A program made the position numbers and the translations under genes. The notes under the pieces are model-generated. The model was not told where the DNA came from, ran no database searches, and saw nothing but the letters and a program-made list of their open reading frames with translations. This document shows, one piece after another, positions 42,861 through 55,720 of a stretch of 64,000 nucleotides of DNA (within the stretch, counting starts at the first letter, position 1; the number at the start of each line of letters is the position of its first letter). Source of the DNA: Malachius bipustulatus (lineage: Eukaryota; Arthropoda; Insecta; Coleoptera; Melyridae); assembly GCA_910589415.1 (NCBI GenBank), contig OU342637.1, positions 30,782,162-30,846,161 of the forward strand, written 5' to 3'.

Positions 42861-45264
42861 TGTGTCTCCGCCCTTCCCTCACGTCATCTCTCCTCACTTG
42901 GCCTGATGCCTGATGGCACCGAAACGTATTAAAGGCAGTTTGTACCTGGCCCGACTAAAAGACCCGAACTTTTCGCATCAAAGTTGTTTTTCAATAGACA
43001 GTTGGTGTGTGGATTCACTTGAACCTGTTTATTTTGAATGGACGCGACTCCATCGACTCCAAAAAAATTCCATCGCCACACAAGATTGCCATATTTTGCC
43101 ATCAACAATAATTGTAAGCGGTGCGTCTTGACATTTCAGTTAATGCGACGCGAATATCTTTTATGGTCGACTGTTGGCAACTGCTGAAAATTTTTTTTCG
43201 AAAAAATTTTTCGCGACTCTAGTCACAACGTAAATGTTTTGTCAAGGTCAAGAAAACAGGCTACCATCCGACAATATCAAAATTATTATTTATAGATTGC
43301 ACAAGTTACCAACTTAACAGCTGTTTAACAAGTCCATCTAAATAAAAAAATAAACTACATATATACCCACCTGAAAAAATCTAAATCGGCATTTTTTTAT
43401 TTCACATACCGCTTTTGACATATTCGACAGCTGTCACATTTGACATTTGACAGCTGTCAAAAAAATTCCGCGATTCTCGTGACCTGTTACTCTCTTTCAC
43501 GATCAACTTGAACTATCAAACTAACGCGTGACTAACTTTTACTAGCGCGGTCTTGGAAGTTCCCATATATTGATCCTTCAGGAGCGATATAGAAAAAAAT
43601 AACACAAAAACGGATGAATGGCAGATTTTAACTATGACGCGGAATCTTCTGATCACAGTGCCGTGTAGCGACATAGAAAAAAAGGTAACACGAAAAAAAC
43701 ATGCAAAATTTTAACTTTGAGGGGAATTTATTGAAACTCCAGACCGAAGGCCCGGACTATAGAGGACCGAAAGAGACCTTGTTATAGCGGGATAATTAGT
43801 ATTTGTATTACATGAGAAATATGAGAGTTGCATCAGGCAGAGACCGAATTAAAATAATTGCAGCTTAGCAAGGCGAAGTTATTCAGCCGGGCATTTATTT
43901 GTAAGTCTCGAATTTAATACATAGACGACATTCTATAAAGAGCCTAATCTTATTATTTGGGGAGAGGAAAGGAGAGGAGAGTAGACAATGGATGTGCATG
44001 GTGCTGGTGCTGGAGCTGGTGTTGGTGTTATTATAATAAACAAAAGAGAAAAGCCAAACTCCAAGGAGGATTTGAGACAAACATTAGACGCACACTATTC
44101 ACTGTATCCTGGTGCGGAAACTTACACAAACAAATCTTGTTCTGAATCTTCTCCCACTCCCAGCCAGACTCGTCTCGTCTCGCTTGTATATATATATGAT
44201 GGGACTGAATTTTATTATACGACGCCTTAATGACAAGAGAATATGCCATATAATCCCCCCTTTTGGATGTCGCCGAGGCGGCTGAAACGGCGCCAAACTG
44301 TGTTGCCACTTTTTCAACCGTTGCCCCAATTTATGCTATTTTTTTTTATTTCATCAAAATACTATGGACTTGTTTTAACAAGCGCTAAATCAACCCCGTC
44401 CCTGAATCAGAGAGGTCAACTTTTTTTTTAATTAATTAATTAACACCAACGAACACAATATTAGTAATCAAAAAAAATACAATAATTGAATTGCGCCTTC
44501 ATTGATAATGAGACTCGTCAGCTTGCCATATCAGGTATCATGATGAGTGATGTGTCGATTGAAAGATTTGTTCTAGTTTAATTGACTTTTTTCGATCAGA
44601 TACAATCAAACTCAACTAAAACTGAAATTAACTCTTGAAGTGTTTGAGAAATTAATAAAACAAAACTCATTAGTAAGCGAGGATGTTTAAAAAGTAGCAA
44701 AACTCTTAGCAAGTGATGCTCGTGTTAAGTGTGCTTTTACTCGATTTAACCCTTCAGTATTATTTACACTTTACCCTTCGCTTCTCTACTCACTCACCCA
44801 TCTGCCTGCTAGATCTTCTTCAGTGAGTTGCGGAGTTCTTCACGCTCACTTTTTATTAAGAAGCGACAAGCAATTAAATAATGCCACTTTGAAAGTAAAG
44901 TTCTTAAAAATTTCGAACGGCCTATCTCCTCGAATCTTCACGAAAAGCCGGAGAAGTTTAATAATAAGCGTCACAATATAAGAGGGTAACTAAAGGGGGC
45001 ACCAACTGAGCCAGTCAGCTGTTCCTAATGAAGCGGGAATTGTATCTTATTAATTGAATCAGGAGCGTGCTTTCGTAACTTACCGAGAGAGTCCCGGTCT
45101 AATCAGTCAGAAAATCAACAGTCTCTTTCAAATTATTATGGAGCTGCTGATGTGAAATTCAGTTTTATTAGGGAGGCTAAATTTTGACAGTATCTTTTCA
45201 GTCACGCCCCTGACTCTGGAGACTGTGTCATTTATGAATACAGATGTGGGGATATTAGATCTAC
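42861..45264. other. Non-coding stretch, no gene seen
   Basis: Frames up to 92 codons lie in overlapping sets on both strands at 43950-44430 with low-complexity GCTGGTGCTGGAGCTGG-type sequence. A CAGCTGTCA...TGACAGCTGTCA inverted pair lies near 43427-43462. Nothing is recognisable as a gene. Confidence 0.4.

Positions 45265-45302
<38 letters not shown>
45265..45302. repeat. (TTA)n microsatellite
   Basis: About 12 uninterrupted TTA units. Confidence 0.9.
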
Positions 45303-45304
<2 letters not shown>

Positions 45305-46805
45305 CCGGCGTGTGAGTTGGTGAATTTTTAGCTTTTCAGTCAGGGAAATTTTCTTCCATGTATTATATTTAACTCTCGAATATCGCTAAGGATGTTATTC
45401 AAGCCAAACATGCTGAAAAATTGACACAACCAGTGGAGAAGTTTATTGTTTTAATTGGACACGCCATTCTTGAGAATGACCGGATTTTACTGTTTGTCTA
45501 GGCATTCTCCAAAATGACAGAGTTCAGTGTCTTGGTGTTTCCCAAGCGAAGTGGGTCCTCTCTTGTAAATTCTGTTGGGAATATTGGAGGTTCCTTCTTT
45601 TTTTGAATTATTATCTGGTCAAGATAATGTTGTTTTTCCTCTCTCTCTTGTACTTTATATTTTTATTTATTCTTTCATAAACACGATACAGCCATTGACG
45701 AGGATTTTTTTTCTAATTGAGCAGAGCAAGAGTCGATCTAGCACACTTGCTGGCCGAATGATTCGGATGGCAGGTAGGGTAGGGTACCTGTATTACCGAC
45801 AAATAAGTAATAAGCTTCTTTTTGCGTTCACATTCGGTCTCTGGTTTGTTTACTTTGGTGTCATTATGGAAAGCCACCGAGAGGTCTTATGTTGAGCAGG
45901 TCGTAGGGGGGGTGCGTGTGGCACTGGCAACAAGGGCGTCGTAAAGGCCAAACTGCATGTAAAACGAGGAAAGTACGGGAAGCATTGTGTTCCATCAAGT
46001 GAGCGAGGATGAATTGCGAACGAGAACGAGACGGGCAAAGGGCACACTGAGCGCCTTTATTGTGTACATTTCGAGTTTTCCAGCGGCAGCCCGGCAACGA
46101 CCCCTGCAGTTCTCTCCATTAATAAACGGCAGGATTCATAGAATAAAAGTCAGAAGGGAAGGGCGAGCCTGTCTTAAGCGAGCCGTATATACGTGATTTA
46201 ACCTGATTTATGCAGAATTCCAGACGTGTGTCTTCGGATTCCCGTAATTTAGTTCATTCTCTATGCGCCGAAATGCGAGAAGAGAATCGAAAATTTAAAT
46301 CTCGTTACGACCGAATGGACTGGATTTGTTTTTGCGGGTTAATTTTATTTGTCTATGTCGCTAGTTGAATCGGGATCGCACGAGACAAATTCTTTTTTTT
46401 TTTTTTAATGAGCCTCGCTTGTGAATAACGAACAAGATACCGCGGAACGTTTTTTTTTATTGCATCCAGTATGATCGTCATTATTTTTGCTCCTCGTCAG
46501 TCTTTTATTCTAATTCTTACTGGATACTGTCCTTTTTCCAATTCCTTCCTTGTGTGTACTTCGCAACTAACACGGATCGGACGTTTTACGGGTGACCTAC
46601 CCACAACACTTGAAAATTGGATAAACAATCCAAAATAAGGGCAGCAGTCGGGCCTCTCGCCCTTCATCATTATGTGATAAACTCCCGATCTGCGGTTCTC
46701 TTATAATCGATCTAGATCGCCATAGGGAAATAGTTGGAGCTTTTATAAGACAGGGTAGATTAAATAATATTTAATAATAACGTTGAAGTGACCCAGATTG
46801 CCAGA
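45303..46805. other. Non-coding stretch, no gene seen
   Basis: A 106-codon frame at 45575-45895 has hydrophobic segments but no family signature and no promoter or splice context that I can defend. The rest is unremarkable. Confidence 0.4.
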
Positions 46806-46807
46806 TT

Positions 46808-46935
46808 ACAAATGTCAATGCGCATGTTAAAATCGAAAACGTAGAGTTTCTACCATTCACTGATATTCTGTGTATTCGATATGTCAGTTGTCAAGTTTTC
46901 AAACCTAGAAACGTCAAATGTCACTGTCAGTCTCC
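46808..46935 (+). repeat. Family A upstream block, copy 1
   Basis: It shares with the minus strand of 56350-56475 the words TGCGCATG, AATCGAAA, TATTCT.TGTATTC, TGTCA.TTGTCA, TTTCAA and GAAACGTCAAAT in order. In both places a family-A downstream block follows in the same relative orientation (48860-49300 here, 55262-55720 there). Confidence 0.5.
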
Positions 46936-47050
46936 TTCTTGTAAACACATGGTGCAATAGCCGCGAAGAGGAAGAAAGGGAGAAGGGAGGCGAATGGGGC
47001 GAGGGCGAGTAAGAGTAACTGAATAACGATCGACATAATTACTTTCTGAG

Positions 47051-47222
47051 GCTATAAATAGGAGTGACAACCCTAGAACGAGATCATCTTGTGTTAGTAG
47101 CCCTTCGAGATAGACGACCACATCGAACTAGCAGCGTTTTCATTTTAAAAGGTTACCCTCGTGTTTTTCTAGTGCCGTTTCCAAAACCCAGAACAAAAAA
47201 GCTTTGATTGTTATATTCTTGT
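47051..47222 (+). promoter_or_regulatory. TATA-type promoter with possible non-coding first exon
   Basis: GGCTATAAATAGGAG at 47050-47064 is a strong TATA match. About 30 bp on is ATCATCTTGTG, a plausible start. The next 135 bp contain no ATG and end at CTTGTAAGTACG, a good splice donor (GTAAGT at 47221). No downstream coding exon is recognised. It may belong to a mobile element or a non-coding transcript. Confidence 0.35.
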
Positions 47223-48859
47223 AAGTACGATTTATTTCATTTGTTATTTATTATTGTCGAATGTTTTATGTCTATTTAACACTTTACCCAAGTAAGTACC
47301 TATCTACTGTAAAATAATTAATTAATGCGTTCCTCCAAAATCCAAGGGCAAAATTATTTAATCTTTCAATACAATTGGGTTGAATCTTGTCACGTTTTAA
47401 ATGCCATGCTTTATTTTACCTGCAGTTCATTCAGCTGATTAATTTATTTCACATTTTCTAAATAATGAGTTTTGAGGATAATTTATAAAATAAGGGTAAA
47501 TTCTAAATTGGTTTAAAGTAAAGTTTATTGAATAATTTAACTTCACATTCCAGTAGGTAGGTAGGTACCTACGAAGGGTTATATTTTAACGATCTTATTT
47601 TAATCACATCTCTCATACACGTGCATGGTTCTTATTAGAAATGGATTAACAAACTATAAAGGATTTCTTTCTCATATTTTATATTATTGTATCATTCTAA
47701 ACGTGCTAGGGCCACCTTTTATATTTTTATCATAATTTTACGATCCACATGACTGCTCTATTTATTTATTTTTACAATTCATGCCTGCATTTATTAACCT
47801 GTGTGTGTCAGAATGTTTATTTAGTTCTTCTACATTTTACTTTATGATAATTTTCCGAGAACGTATCAAAACTGAACCATTTATCGAACCAACCATTTTG
47901 TGCATCTCCAGAATAATATTTAGTCGACCCGCCTCATTTTTATTGTATATGTTTTAACCATTTTCTGATCATCAATTGCTGCCGTCCACATTTTATAACC
48001 ACGTACCTACTTATTATGTTTTGTCATGCTATTATCTCAGGTCACATGTTCGTTCTTTATTCTAATTTTTCATGCCGTTTATTTAACCATTTATTTGATC
48101 GCTTATTTAATTGATGTCTTATTTAAATTGTCTACTGAACATTTTTGATTTAATTGCTGTTTATTAACTTATGCTATTTTGATTACTTATTTATATTTCA
48201 TGAACATATTTATTCAACGAAACTGTCCAATCGATTATTGTTTATCTTGATTTCAAATTGATCTATGTAATTGTAAAGTCAGGTTCTCTTATTTTTCTGT
48301 CAAACCGATCAACGTCAAGGTCATTTCTCGTTCTTCGTCAAACTCAATTCAAAAGGGTGGATCATTCTGATTGCTAATTGTTTACCGAACTGTTGGACTA
48401 GAATGTATGGGCCTTATGTGAATCTAACTAACATTTTCGTCCTTGCCTGGGGAGCCATTTAAACAGCCAGCGGGTAGCATCCTAACCACTCGGACCTCGC
48501 ACCAGGGGCTCCTCCAACTATAGGTGGGTAGCCTCCTTAACCGGACCTCATTACAGTGTCTATTACTAACAAAACCCATTCTCATGCTTATCTTGAAGAC
48601 CTAGATTTCTGTGATAATGCCTTCAGTTTTAGATGATTCGCGCAAATGAGTCATGAATGAGGGTTCAATTAGTTTGGTGACGGTTGTCGAGACGATTGAT
48701 CTACACTTTTCAGGCCACCGTTGATTCTTTTCATTTCGGGATGCTGATCGAGGTTTTTCTTGGCCACGCTCTTTTTACTCGGGAGTCCCAGCGAGCGTAT
48801 AGGCACTGCTAGGTTTCTCTTAGAATAAAGTAGATGTTTTTAAAATGCATTTGTTTCAC
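47223..48859. other. AT-rich stretch, no gene seen
   Basis: 47300-48300 is rich in TTTATTTA and CCATTTAT words. A short two-copy repeat (GGGTAGC.TCCT.AACC and CGGACCTC) lies at 48475-48550. No coding frame of note is present. Confidence 0.4.
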
Positions 48860-49300
48860 TAATCTCAAATCTCCCACCTTTCGCTTCATGTCTGTGTATA
48901 AAAGAACCAATAACAAGGTAAGAGGTTACTACGAACACGACGGATGGTCCAAAACAGGTGAAAAGCTAGACGATCACGAGCCAAAAGGTAAAACACGAGC
49001 CCAGGTAATGTCACGAGCCAAGGCAAACAACGACCACAAACGTAAGTGAAGTAATGTCGGCCATTTTATTTGAAATCGGGGTGGGTTAATCTTTAAATTC
49101 AAACATTCAAGAATTCAGGGCGGGGAAACCTCAAATTCAAATCAAGCATTTAGAGCGGGGATCCAAACAGTCATTCATGACAGGCAAGTCGACATTTCAA
49201 ACGTCAAAGGGGTTCTTCTTTTTCAAAACCATTCAGTCTGGGGGCCACATTACAGATTTGATTGCGCATGACGCAGGATCTCAATTTTTAAAGGTAGTTT
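48860..49300 (+). repeat. Dispersed repeat family A, copy 2
   Basis: It is the inverse of 55262-55720. Shared words include TACTACGAACACGACGGA-like, AAAGCTAGACGA, GAGCC-AGGTAA minisatellite units, AAACGTAAGT, TCATTTTATTTGAAATC, TCAAATTCAAA, CATTCATGACAG, AACGTCAAAG and GGGGGCCACATTACAGA. The 71-codon frame at 48834-49049 lies across the minisatellite and is not a gene. Confidence 0.75.
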
Positions 49301-52300
49301 ACACTACAACGTATTAATAATGATCTATGATCATTATCTAATTAATAACGACCACATACTTGCGCCTCTGCGGCCGTTCCAACAGTTCAAGAAGTGAATG
49401 ACGTCTCGCTTAATATATTAAGCCGGCGCTGGTGCCGCTGCTAGTACTTTTCACAAAGGGGGTTTTAATTAAAGATAATTTCAACTCTTACATAATCCCG
49501 GAAGTAGCGACATTAAACCACTTGCAGGAGGACTTAATAGTGCTTTTTGTTCTAACTTTTCTGCATGAATCTACTCACTTGATGCTTTAGTTTTAATGTG
49601 TAGACTGCTTTGAAACAATTACGCCTGTCAAAGCACAGACAACTTTTTTGGTCTATTCGAGACAAAGGGCGAATGTTGTGTCTGTAATCGCGGCATGGAG
49701 CTCGCTGTAATTTTGATTTAAAGTTTCTTTATTTCGACGGTGTTCAGATAAATTTCGCTAAACACATACACAAACACAATTAACGCACATAAAAATATTA
49801 TTCATATAATGCTTGGTTATTCCTTGAAATCAATTTTAATAATTTCTTTCGAGGAATTATTTCTATATGAGGGAATTATTTCCTTACATTCATATTATTG
49901 TATAAACTTTACACAAAAGCAGAATTTTCCCGTTTATTTGAATACCTACCGTGGACGGAGAACATGCAGATACCTTTCTCACGTGATTCGTTCAGAGTTT
50001 CCATCATAAAAGGGACCGAATTTGATATAGTAAGAAGAAGGACTTTCCATTTCCGTTCCGACAATGTGAATATCTCGACATCAGACTATATGCTACTTTA
50101 TATGCAGATAGGTGAGTTGGTGCACGAGAGGTGGCGAGAAAGTAATAAAAATCTGAACTCTCCCATGACTGTTTAGAGAGGCTTTTCATAAGAGATTTTC
50201 CGTCGTAAAAAAGCAACAATACCTGCGAGAGATCTCCCGAGAAGATTAATTGGTTTAGGACATATTTTTGCTGTGATAGGGGCGAGATGAAGGTTTTTAT
50301 TTTTGTTATTCTCCGTGGTTTTGGTCGCACAAAAACAACCTCGAGGGTGGCGGTACGTTGTCTGAAATATCTTCTTCGAGATGCCGGGCCATTGAGCTGA
50401 CCGCTATCGATTACTCTATATCGTCTCTTAACACATCAGGCTAATCAGGCCAGTCCGTTTTGCTGTCAATTCAGGAAGAGACTTTTATTGTTTTTTTATT
50501 TATTTATATTTAACCAATATACAAATATATAGTGGTGGGTCATGAGGGGGCTAATGGAGGAAGGGGTGGTGAATTGTTAACGGTGGAAAGTAAAATTTAA
50601 AAAAATACTCAAAGGTTGGATGAATAGTGGAAATTTTTATAAATAAATAATTTCCATCGTGTGAAAAGTAAACATAAATGGACATAAAAATTTGTGTAAT
50701 ATTAGTTAAAATCAACTTAATTTGTACTTATATTTTTATAATAATTATAAGAACAATTTTATATCTCACACGGTTCCTGAAATATCGTCAAAATCCTGGG
50801 AAAAAAATTATTTTGATACCTAGCTCGAAAACGGTCAATTTGCGGACCCATGTTAATATAGAAACTTTTTTACTTAAAACGAGGCAAGGAATCACACCTC
50901 TCATTTTCCAGGATTTTTCGAAACACCTTGCACAAAGTGCGCTAATCACTGCAGCCTTTTATAATAGTTTATACATGAAGCTTTCAGAATACGGGCATTA
51001 TTGTTTCATATATGCATGGACCTTAAAAATAAACTCGACAAAGACTTCTTTTAGATTGAGATGATTCTAGGAACGTGACTATTCCATGAGAAGAATCCCG
51101 GCTTAACGAGCGCGTCGTCACGTGTGTACGTGTAAGGGTTTTTTGGCACGGATTTTTTTCAAGCTAATCGCCCTGGCCTACACGTCGTCGTCCTTTTAGC
51201 ACATACGGTGGAAATTTAAAAGCTCACTAAAGTCGCCATAAATCATTGTAGGGAGCAGTCGGTTCGGTTCTCTGTGGCGTACTTTATTTAATTTCTAGCA
51301 GCGTGGTTCCATTTTTATGGCCCTCGTGGAATGGCGTGGCGACAACTGCGCCAGTCTCCATCAAAACAACTACATTAATTACCGATCGGAGCTTTTCTGG
51401 CAACGTATATCGACAGTAATTAACTGAAACGGGAAAATAAGAATAATTACCTTTGATATTGTCAAATTTCCATCAGTGAAACTAATTTAATAAATCGAAA
51501 TTAGAGCGAATAAAAAAATTGAAAAAAAGCCACCGTTAGCAGAGAAAGCGCCGAAACAAGGAGACTTTTTTCGGGAATGAAAAATGCGTCCCCAGATCGC
51601 AGATGAGCAACGTTTGTATTAAACGTAAGTAGGTAGGTAGGTAGGTATAGGCGGGATATAATAACTCCGACCAGACAATTTCCTAAATCTCCCGGAGAAA
51701 GACAAACTCGGGAATAAATTACCGGGTCTAACTTGTCGTGATTCATAACCAAAGTTTAGTTAAGATTGGAGCGAGCTGGGCGAGCAGCAGAAGACACGAC
51801 GCAATCAAAGAAGTTAAATAATTTCAACGTTAAGACCGGCGGAACACAAGCAAAAACTATTCAGAGTGACTTAATCCGTTAATGAAAGTTTGCGGATGCG
51901 TATAATTAACCCAAACTTCTACATCCTTGAATCGATCACCGTAAAGACAAGAAACACCCTTAACTTTCTCCGCGACATCCCCGGAAGCGTGATGGTAGCC
52001 TTTATTCATCCAATATCCGCTTCTATGTCTCTGATTAATAAATATAACGAATATTATTATTATTTGCTTCCATTTTAACTAAACTGTTCCGGCATATTGA
52101 CACGTACAATATTCTCATAGAAAAATCCAGATGAAATCTTGTAATGTTAGATGTTATAGAGATATATTTCATCTTAGTAGGTTGGTTTGCAAGGGGAGGG
52201 GGGGGGGGTCATGTTTGCTCCTGGTTGCTGTTGACTCTAAATTTAATTCCACCCTTGTGCCTTTGAGTAACATGTTTATGTTTAACATCTCTAATAGAGA

Positions 52301-52835
52301 TGCCGTATGTGTCTGTGTCAGATTTTCTCATGTCGCCACGTAGCTGCTTATAACAGACATTCTACATTCAGTCTAGTCATCACTTTTGATAGCGATGGTT
52401 TTGAATAAGAATTATGATGAAAAAATCAAATAGCCGGTCGTCAAGGAATACAAAAATAATGAAAAATAAGGAAGAAAATTAATTAATTGAGAGACTTTGG
52501 CGTCGAAATAATTTCACGATAGCGAAAATGAAACCATCGAGTGTATCCGAGTGATTTATTATTATTCAGAATATTGTTCTGTCTCCCGTAATAAATTTTC
52601 TTACACAACCGTTTATTAATTCAACCGAAATACTGGATTGAATGCACCGTTAATACCGTTTCACTGGTTATCCCGACGTAACCCTCATCATTGATAATCA
52701 TAATTGTTTAAATACCGAAAAACAATGTCGTGTACATTGTAATGATTTGTTTGTAAGTGAATTATGATAGGTGAGTTTATGCTACCTAATTGTTGTATAA
52801 CAGAAAGATTGTTAAATTACGTTGTCTTTCATCAG
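49301..52835. other. Non-coding stretch, no gene seen
   Basis: Frames up to 128 codons (50678-51064) have no family signature. A (GTAG)n run lies at 51630-51647 and a G run at 52200-52208. I see no repeat copies or RNA genes. Confidence 0.4.
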
Positions 52836-52839
52836 AATT

Positions 52840-53105
52840 CTACTTTAAAACTAAGGCAACCCCATCTTCTTTCTTAAAACTAGGGGAACCCCCATCTTTC
52901 TACTGAAAATTAGGGGAACCCTCCGTCTCCCATCTTAAATCTAGGGAAACCCCTATATTCCTTCTTAAAACTATGGGAACCACCGAATTCTGCTTTACAA
53001 CAAAGAGAATCGTCCAAGGCCCTTATTAAAGCTAGTGGAATCCCCTAATCCTACTTTAAAACTAGGGAACCCCCGTTATCCTTCTGAGTTTTAGGAGAAC
53101 CCCTC
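52840..53105. repeat. Diverged minisatellite, ~33-bp unit, about 8 copies
   Basis: The unit is approximately CTTCTTAAAACTAGGGGAAC plus a CCCCATCTT-type part. Copies differ by substitutions and short indels. Confidence 0.75.
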
Positions 53106-53393
53106 TTTTGTGAAAATTTAAATGACGAAGTCATCAACGTATGCCTGGACGTCGACATCCATCATAGTGAGAGAACGGCCAGAAAGCCATCGATGAGAAG
53201 GGACCGGAGTTCTGTTTCCCGCCGAATTCTTGGGGAGTCTGTTACTACTCTCAAGTCAAGACGTCGCAACGATGAACGCAGGAGATTTTTCTCGGAGATT
53301 TAGCACATCCACCAAATACTTTTTCTATCAGCTTAGCTCACCTGTGGAGAAGGGGGGCGGGGGGTAGGAATGCCAATGAACAGTCGCAACTGG

Positions 53394-53424
<31 letters not shown>

Positions 53425-54500
53425 TGTTTTCTGGTCACCAGCCTCGGCACGATTGCCTCGCCGAACCGTTGTTGATAAAACATAATGCAAAGAATTCCGT
53501 GTACCATTAACCAAAAGCATACAAGTCGACCTTTCTTCTAATCCTCATATTAACTTTAATATCGCACTATAAAGACACATAATATACTTACATAAGCGAT
53601 GTGAGGAGGAGGGTAGGTGAGGGAGGACGATAAATCCATACCGCACCCTTCATTTCACACTCGGTAATCAGCAAAAGGCGTAATAAACATTATAATTTCG
53701 CAAACTAGTTAGGTGTTGTAATCTCATCAATTCAGCTACATTTGCAGGAGGCCCCGCAGAGACAAGAGAGGAGAGACACGATTCGGGCTCGCAGCTCGAA
53801 TTACCTTTACATGATGCGATTTTCCTTAATTACTAATCATAATGAGCGAGAAATACTGCTTAATCCGGCCCGGCATTAATTACTAACTTCAGCAGGCCGG
53901 GGACAGGGTATCAGTTCTCGGGTAATTAATGTGTTCCTGCGTGGAACTGGAACTTCTTCGGGCGGTTTTACTTAAACTAGAGAGAGAATTGAAATAGGTG
54001 GGGGGCGCGGGAGCGGGGGCCCCGTAAAAGGGTACGTGTAATCGAGTTTCAAACTTCGATTCACGTTTATTATTCTCTTCATATAGGTTCAGAAGGTTTG
54101 GGATTAAAAACAAAACCGTGTCACGTGTATTATTACGTTTACATAAGAGCACGCAGACGACCTGGAATTTTTGCCTCCCTTTAATTATTATTATTGTGCG
54201 TAATAGGCAGGTCAAAGTGCTTGGGGTTGGGGATAAAGTTGCGTTGTGGATGCTTGAATTGTAAATAATTCATTCATTTTATTTCACAAAAAGCTCTTCA
54301 TCCTTCAGCCTTCAGCTATCAAAACTTTCAAATTAACTCGGAGAAAAAGTTGAGTGTATCGTTCGACTGCGTTTGAAACCCTTCACCCATCCTGGTAGTT
54401 AACTTTCGAGAGCGGCGAAGTCGATCTCTCGGTAATTATACGCGCACTACCAGCCCAAAAGTTGTATCGCTCGGTTTGTCTGTCAGTTTACTGTCCTAGG
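53106..54500. other. Non-coding stretch with TAATTA cluster
   Basis: A (GA)n tract lies at 53395-53424. Three TAATTA cores occur within 53828-53926 (TTAATTACTAATC, ATTAATTACTAAC, GGTAATTAATG), the core bound by many homeodomain proteins. Frames of up to 108 codons are unremarkable. Confidence 0.35.
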
Positions 54501-54504
54501 AATT

Positions 54505-54990
54505 TTTTTTCGTCGTAGAAAGTTGAAATTTGGCTCGATTGAAGATGCCTATTAAAAATGAGCAGGATCCGTCTTTTTTTCGTAAATATCATAGGAAACA
54601 CTCTAAAGTGTCTAGTGTCTGAAAGTTGCATCGATCGAGTTGAAAAATATGATACGGATAAACCTTGACATCTCCAAAGACGACCTATTGAAAATGGGCC
54701 GGATCCGGGAATTTGAAGACCCCCGTTCAGGGCCGTACTTTTTTTTTGCAGAGTCCCACTTATAAAATTTTTTCTCGGTAACGGTACATCGCTGAGACGT
54801 ACAAACTTTGCTGAGATTGTTTTTTGAAAAAAAAATTTAATGAGCGGTTAAAAATTTTTTTCTCATTATTTCTAATTGTTTTTAAATTTTCTTTTGATCG
54901 AAAAAAATAACAAAACAGTGTGATAGAGACGTTCATTACCTACAAAAAAGGTGGATAGAGTTTTTTTACCTTAAACGTTGTCAAAACTGA
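54505..54990 (+). repeat. Dispersed repeat family R, uninterrupted copy
   Basis: It is the intact counterpart of the copy split at 9216/13329. At about 54768-54772 it reads CCCACTTATAAAATT, the empty site for the palindromic element. The right end is followed by a MITE at 54995. Confidence 0.75.
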
Positions 54991-54994
54991 CTTA

Positions 54995-55143
54995 TGCCCG
55001 TATTCACAAACAATAATTTCCTAAATAATTACGTAATTAATTAAATGAGTGAGATGGAGATATGCAGTTTTTTTGCAATAGAATGAGATGGGGATAATTG
55101 ATTACGTAATTATTTAGGAAATTATCGTTTGTGAATACGGGCA
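54995..55143. mobile_element. 149-bp MITE with TTA duplication
   Basis: The inverted ends TGCCCGTATTCACAAAC run inward for about 55 bp (AATTTCCTAAATAATTACGT and inverse). The flanks are TTA at 54992-54994 and 55144-55146. Size, ends and the 3-bp duplication suggest a PIF/Harbinger-type MITE. Confidence 0.8.
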
Positions 55144-55164
55144 TTAATCGGAAAAAACTTTGGC

Positions 55165-55260
55165 GGTGTAGTGTATCCTGGTCACTGGTACCAAAACTGT
55201 AGTGTAACACACCTAAATCCTGTATCCTGGTCACTGGTACCAATTTCTGTGATGTAACCT
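55165..55260. repeat. Tandem duplication, two ~48-bp units
   Basis: GTATCCTGGTCACTGGTACC occurs at about 55174 and 55222, each followed by a GTGTAAC or GATGTAAC and CCTAA block. Confidence 0.7.
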
Positions 55261-55261
55261 A

Positions 55262-55720
55262 CCTAACCTCTTAAAATGGAGGTTTCTGCGTCATGCGCAG
55301 CAAATTCTGTAATGTGGCCCCCTGAATGAATGGTTTTGAAAAAGAAGAACCTCTTTGACGTTTGAAATTTCAACTTGTCTGTCATGAATGACTCGGATTC
55401 CCGCTTTAAATAATAGGTTTGAATTTGAGGTTATCCCGCCCTGAAGTCTTGAATGTTTGAATTTAATAAGATTATCCCGCCCTGATTTCAAATAAAATGA
55501 CCAACATTACTTACGTTTGTGATCGTGATTTTACCTGTGTTCGTGGTTTTACCTGGGCTCGTGATTTAACGTGGGCTCGTGATTTTTACCTATGGGTTAG
55601 TGATTTTACCTGGGCTTGTGGTCGTCTAGCTTTCATCTTGTGTGGACCTTCGGTTGTGTTTGTAGTAACCTTACTTTGTCGTTCGTAGCAAAACGTTACG
55701 AAAATACTTTGAGCCAGTCA
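55262..55720 (-). repeat. Dispersed repeat family A, copy 3, with internal minisatellite
   Basis: It matches 2055-2440 (same strand) and 48860-49300 (inverse). Between about 55520 and 55625 it contains five to six units of a ~20-bp repeat (CGTGATTT.ACCTGGGCT type) that are fewer or degraded in the other copies. The 63-codon frame here is a translation of that minisatellite. Confidence 0.75.

Noticed and set aside
50678..51064. 128-codon frame with a hydrophobic start
   Set aside because: The sequence is AT-rich and gives Ile/Leu/Tyr-rich translations by composition alone. No domain, promoter or splice evidence.
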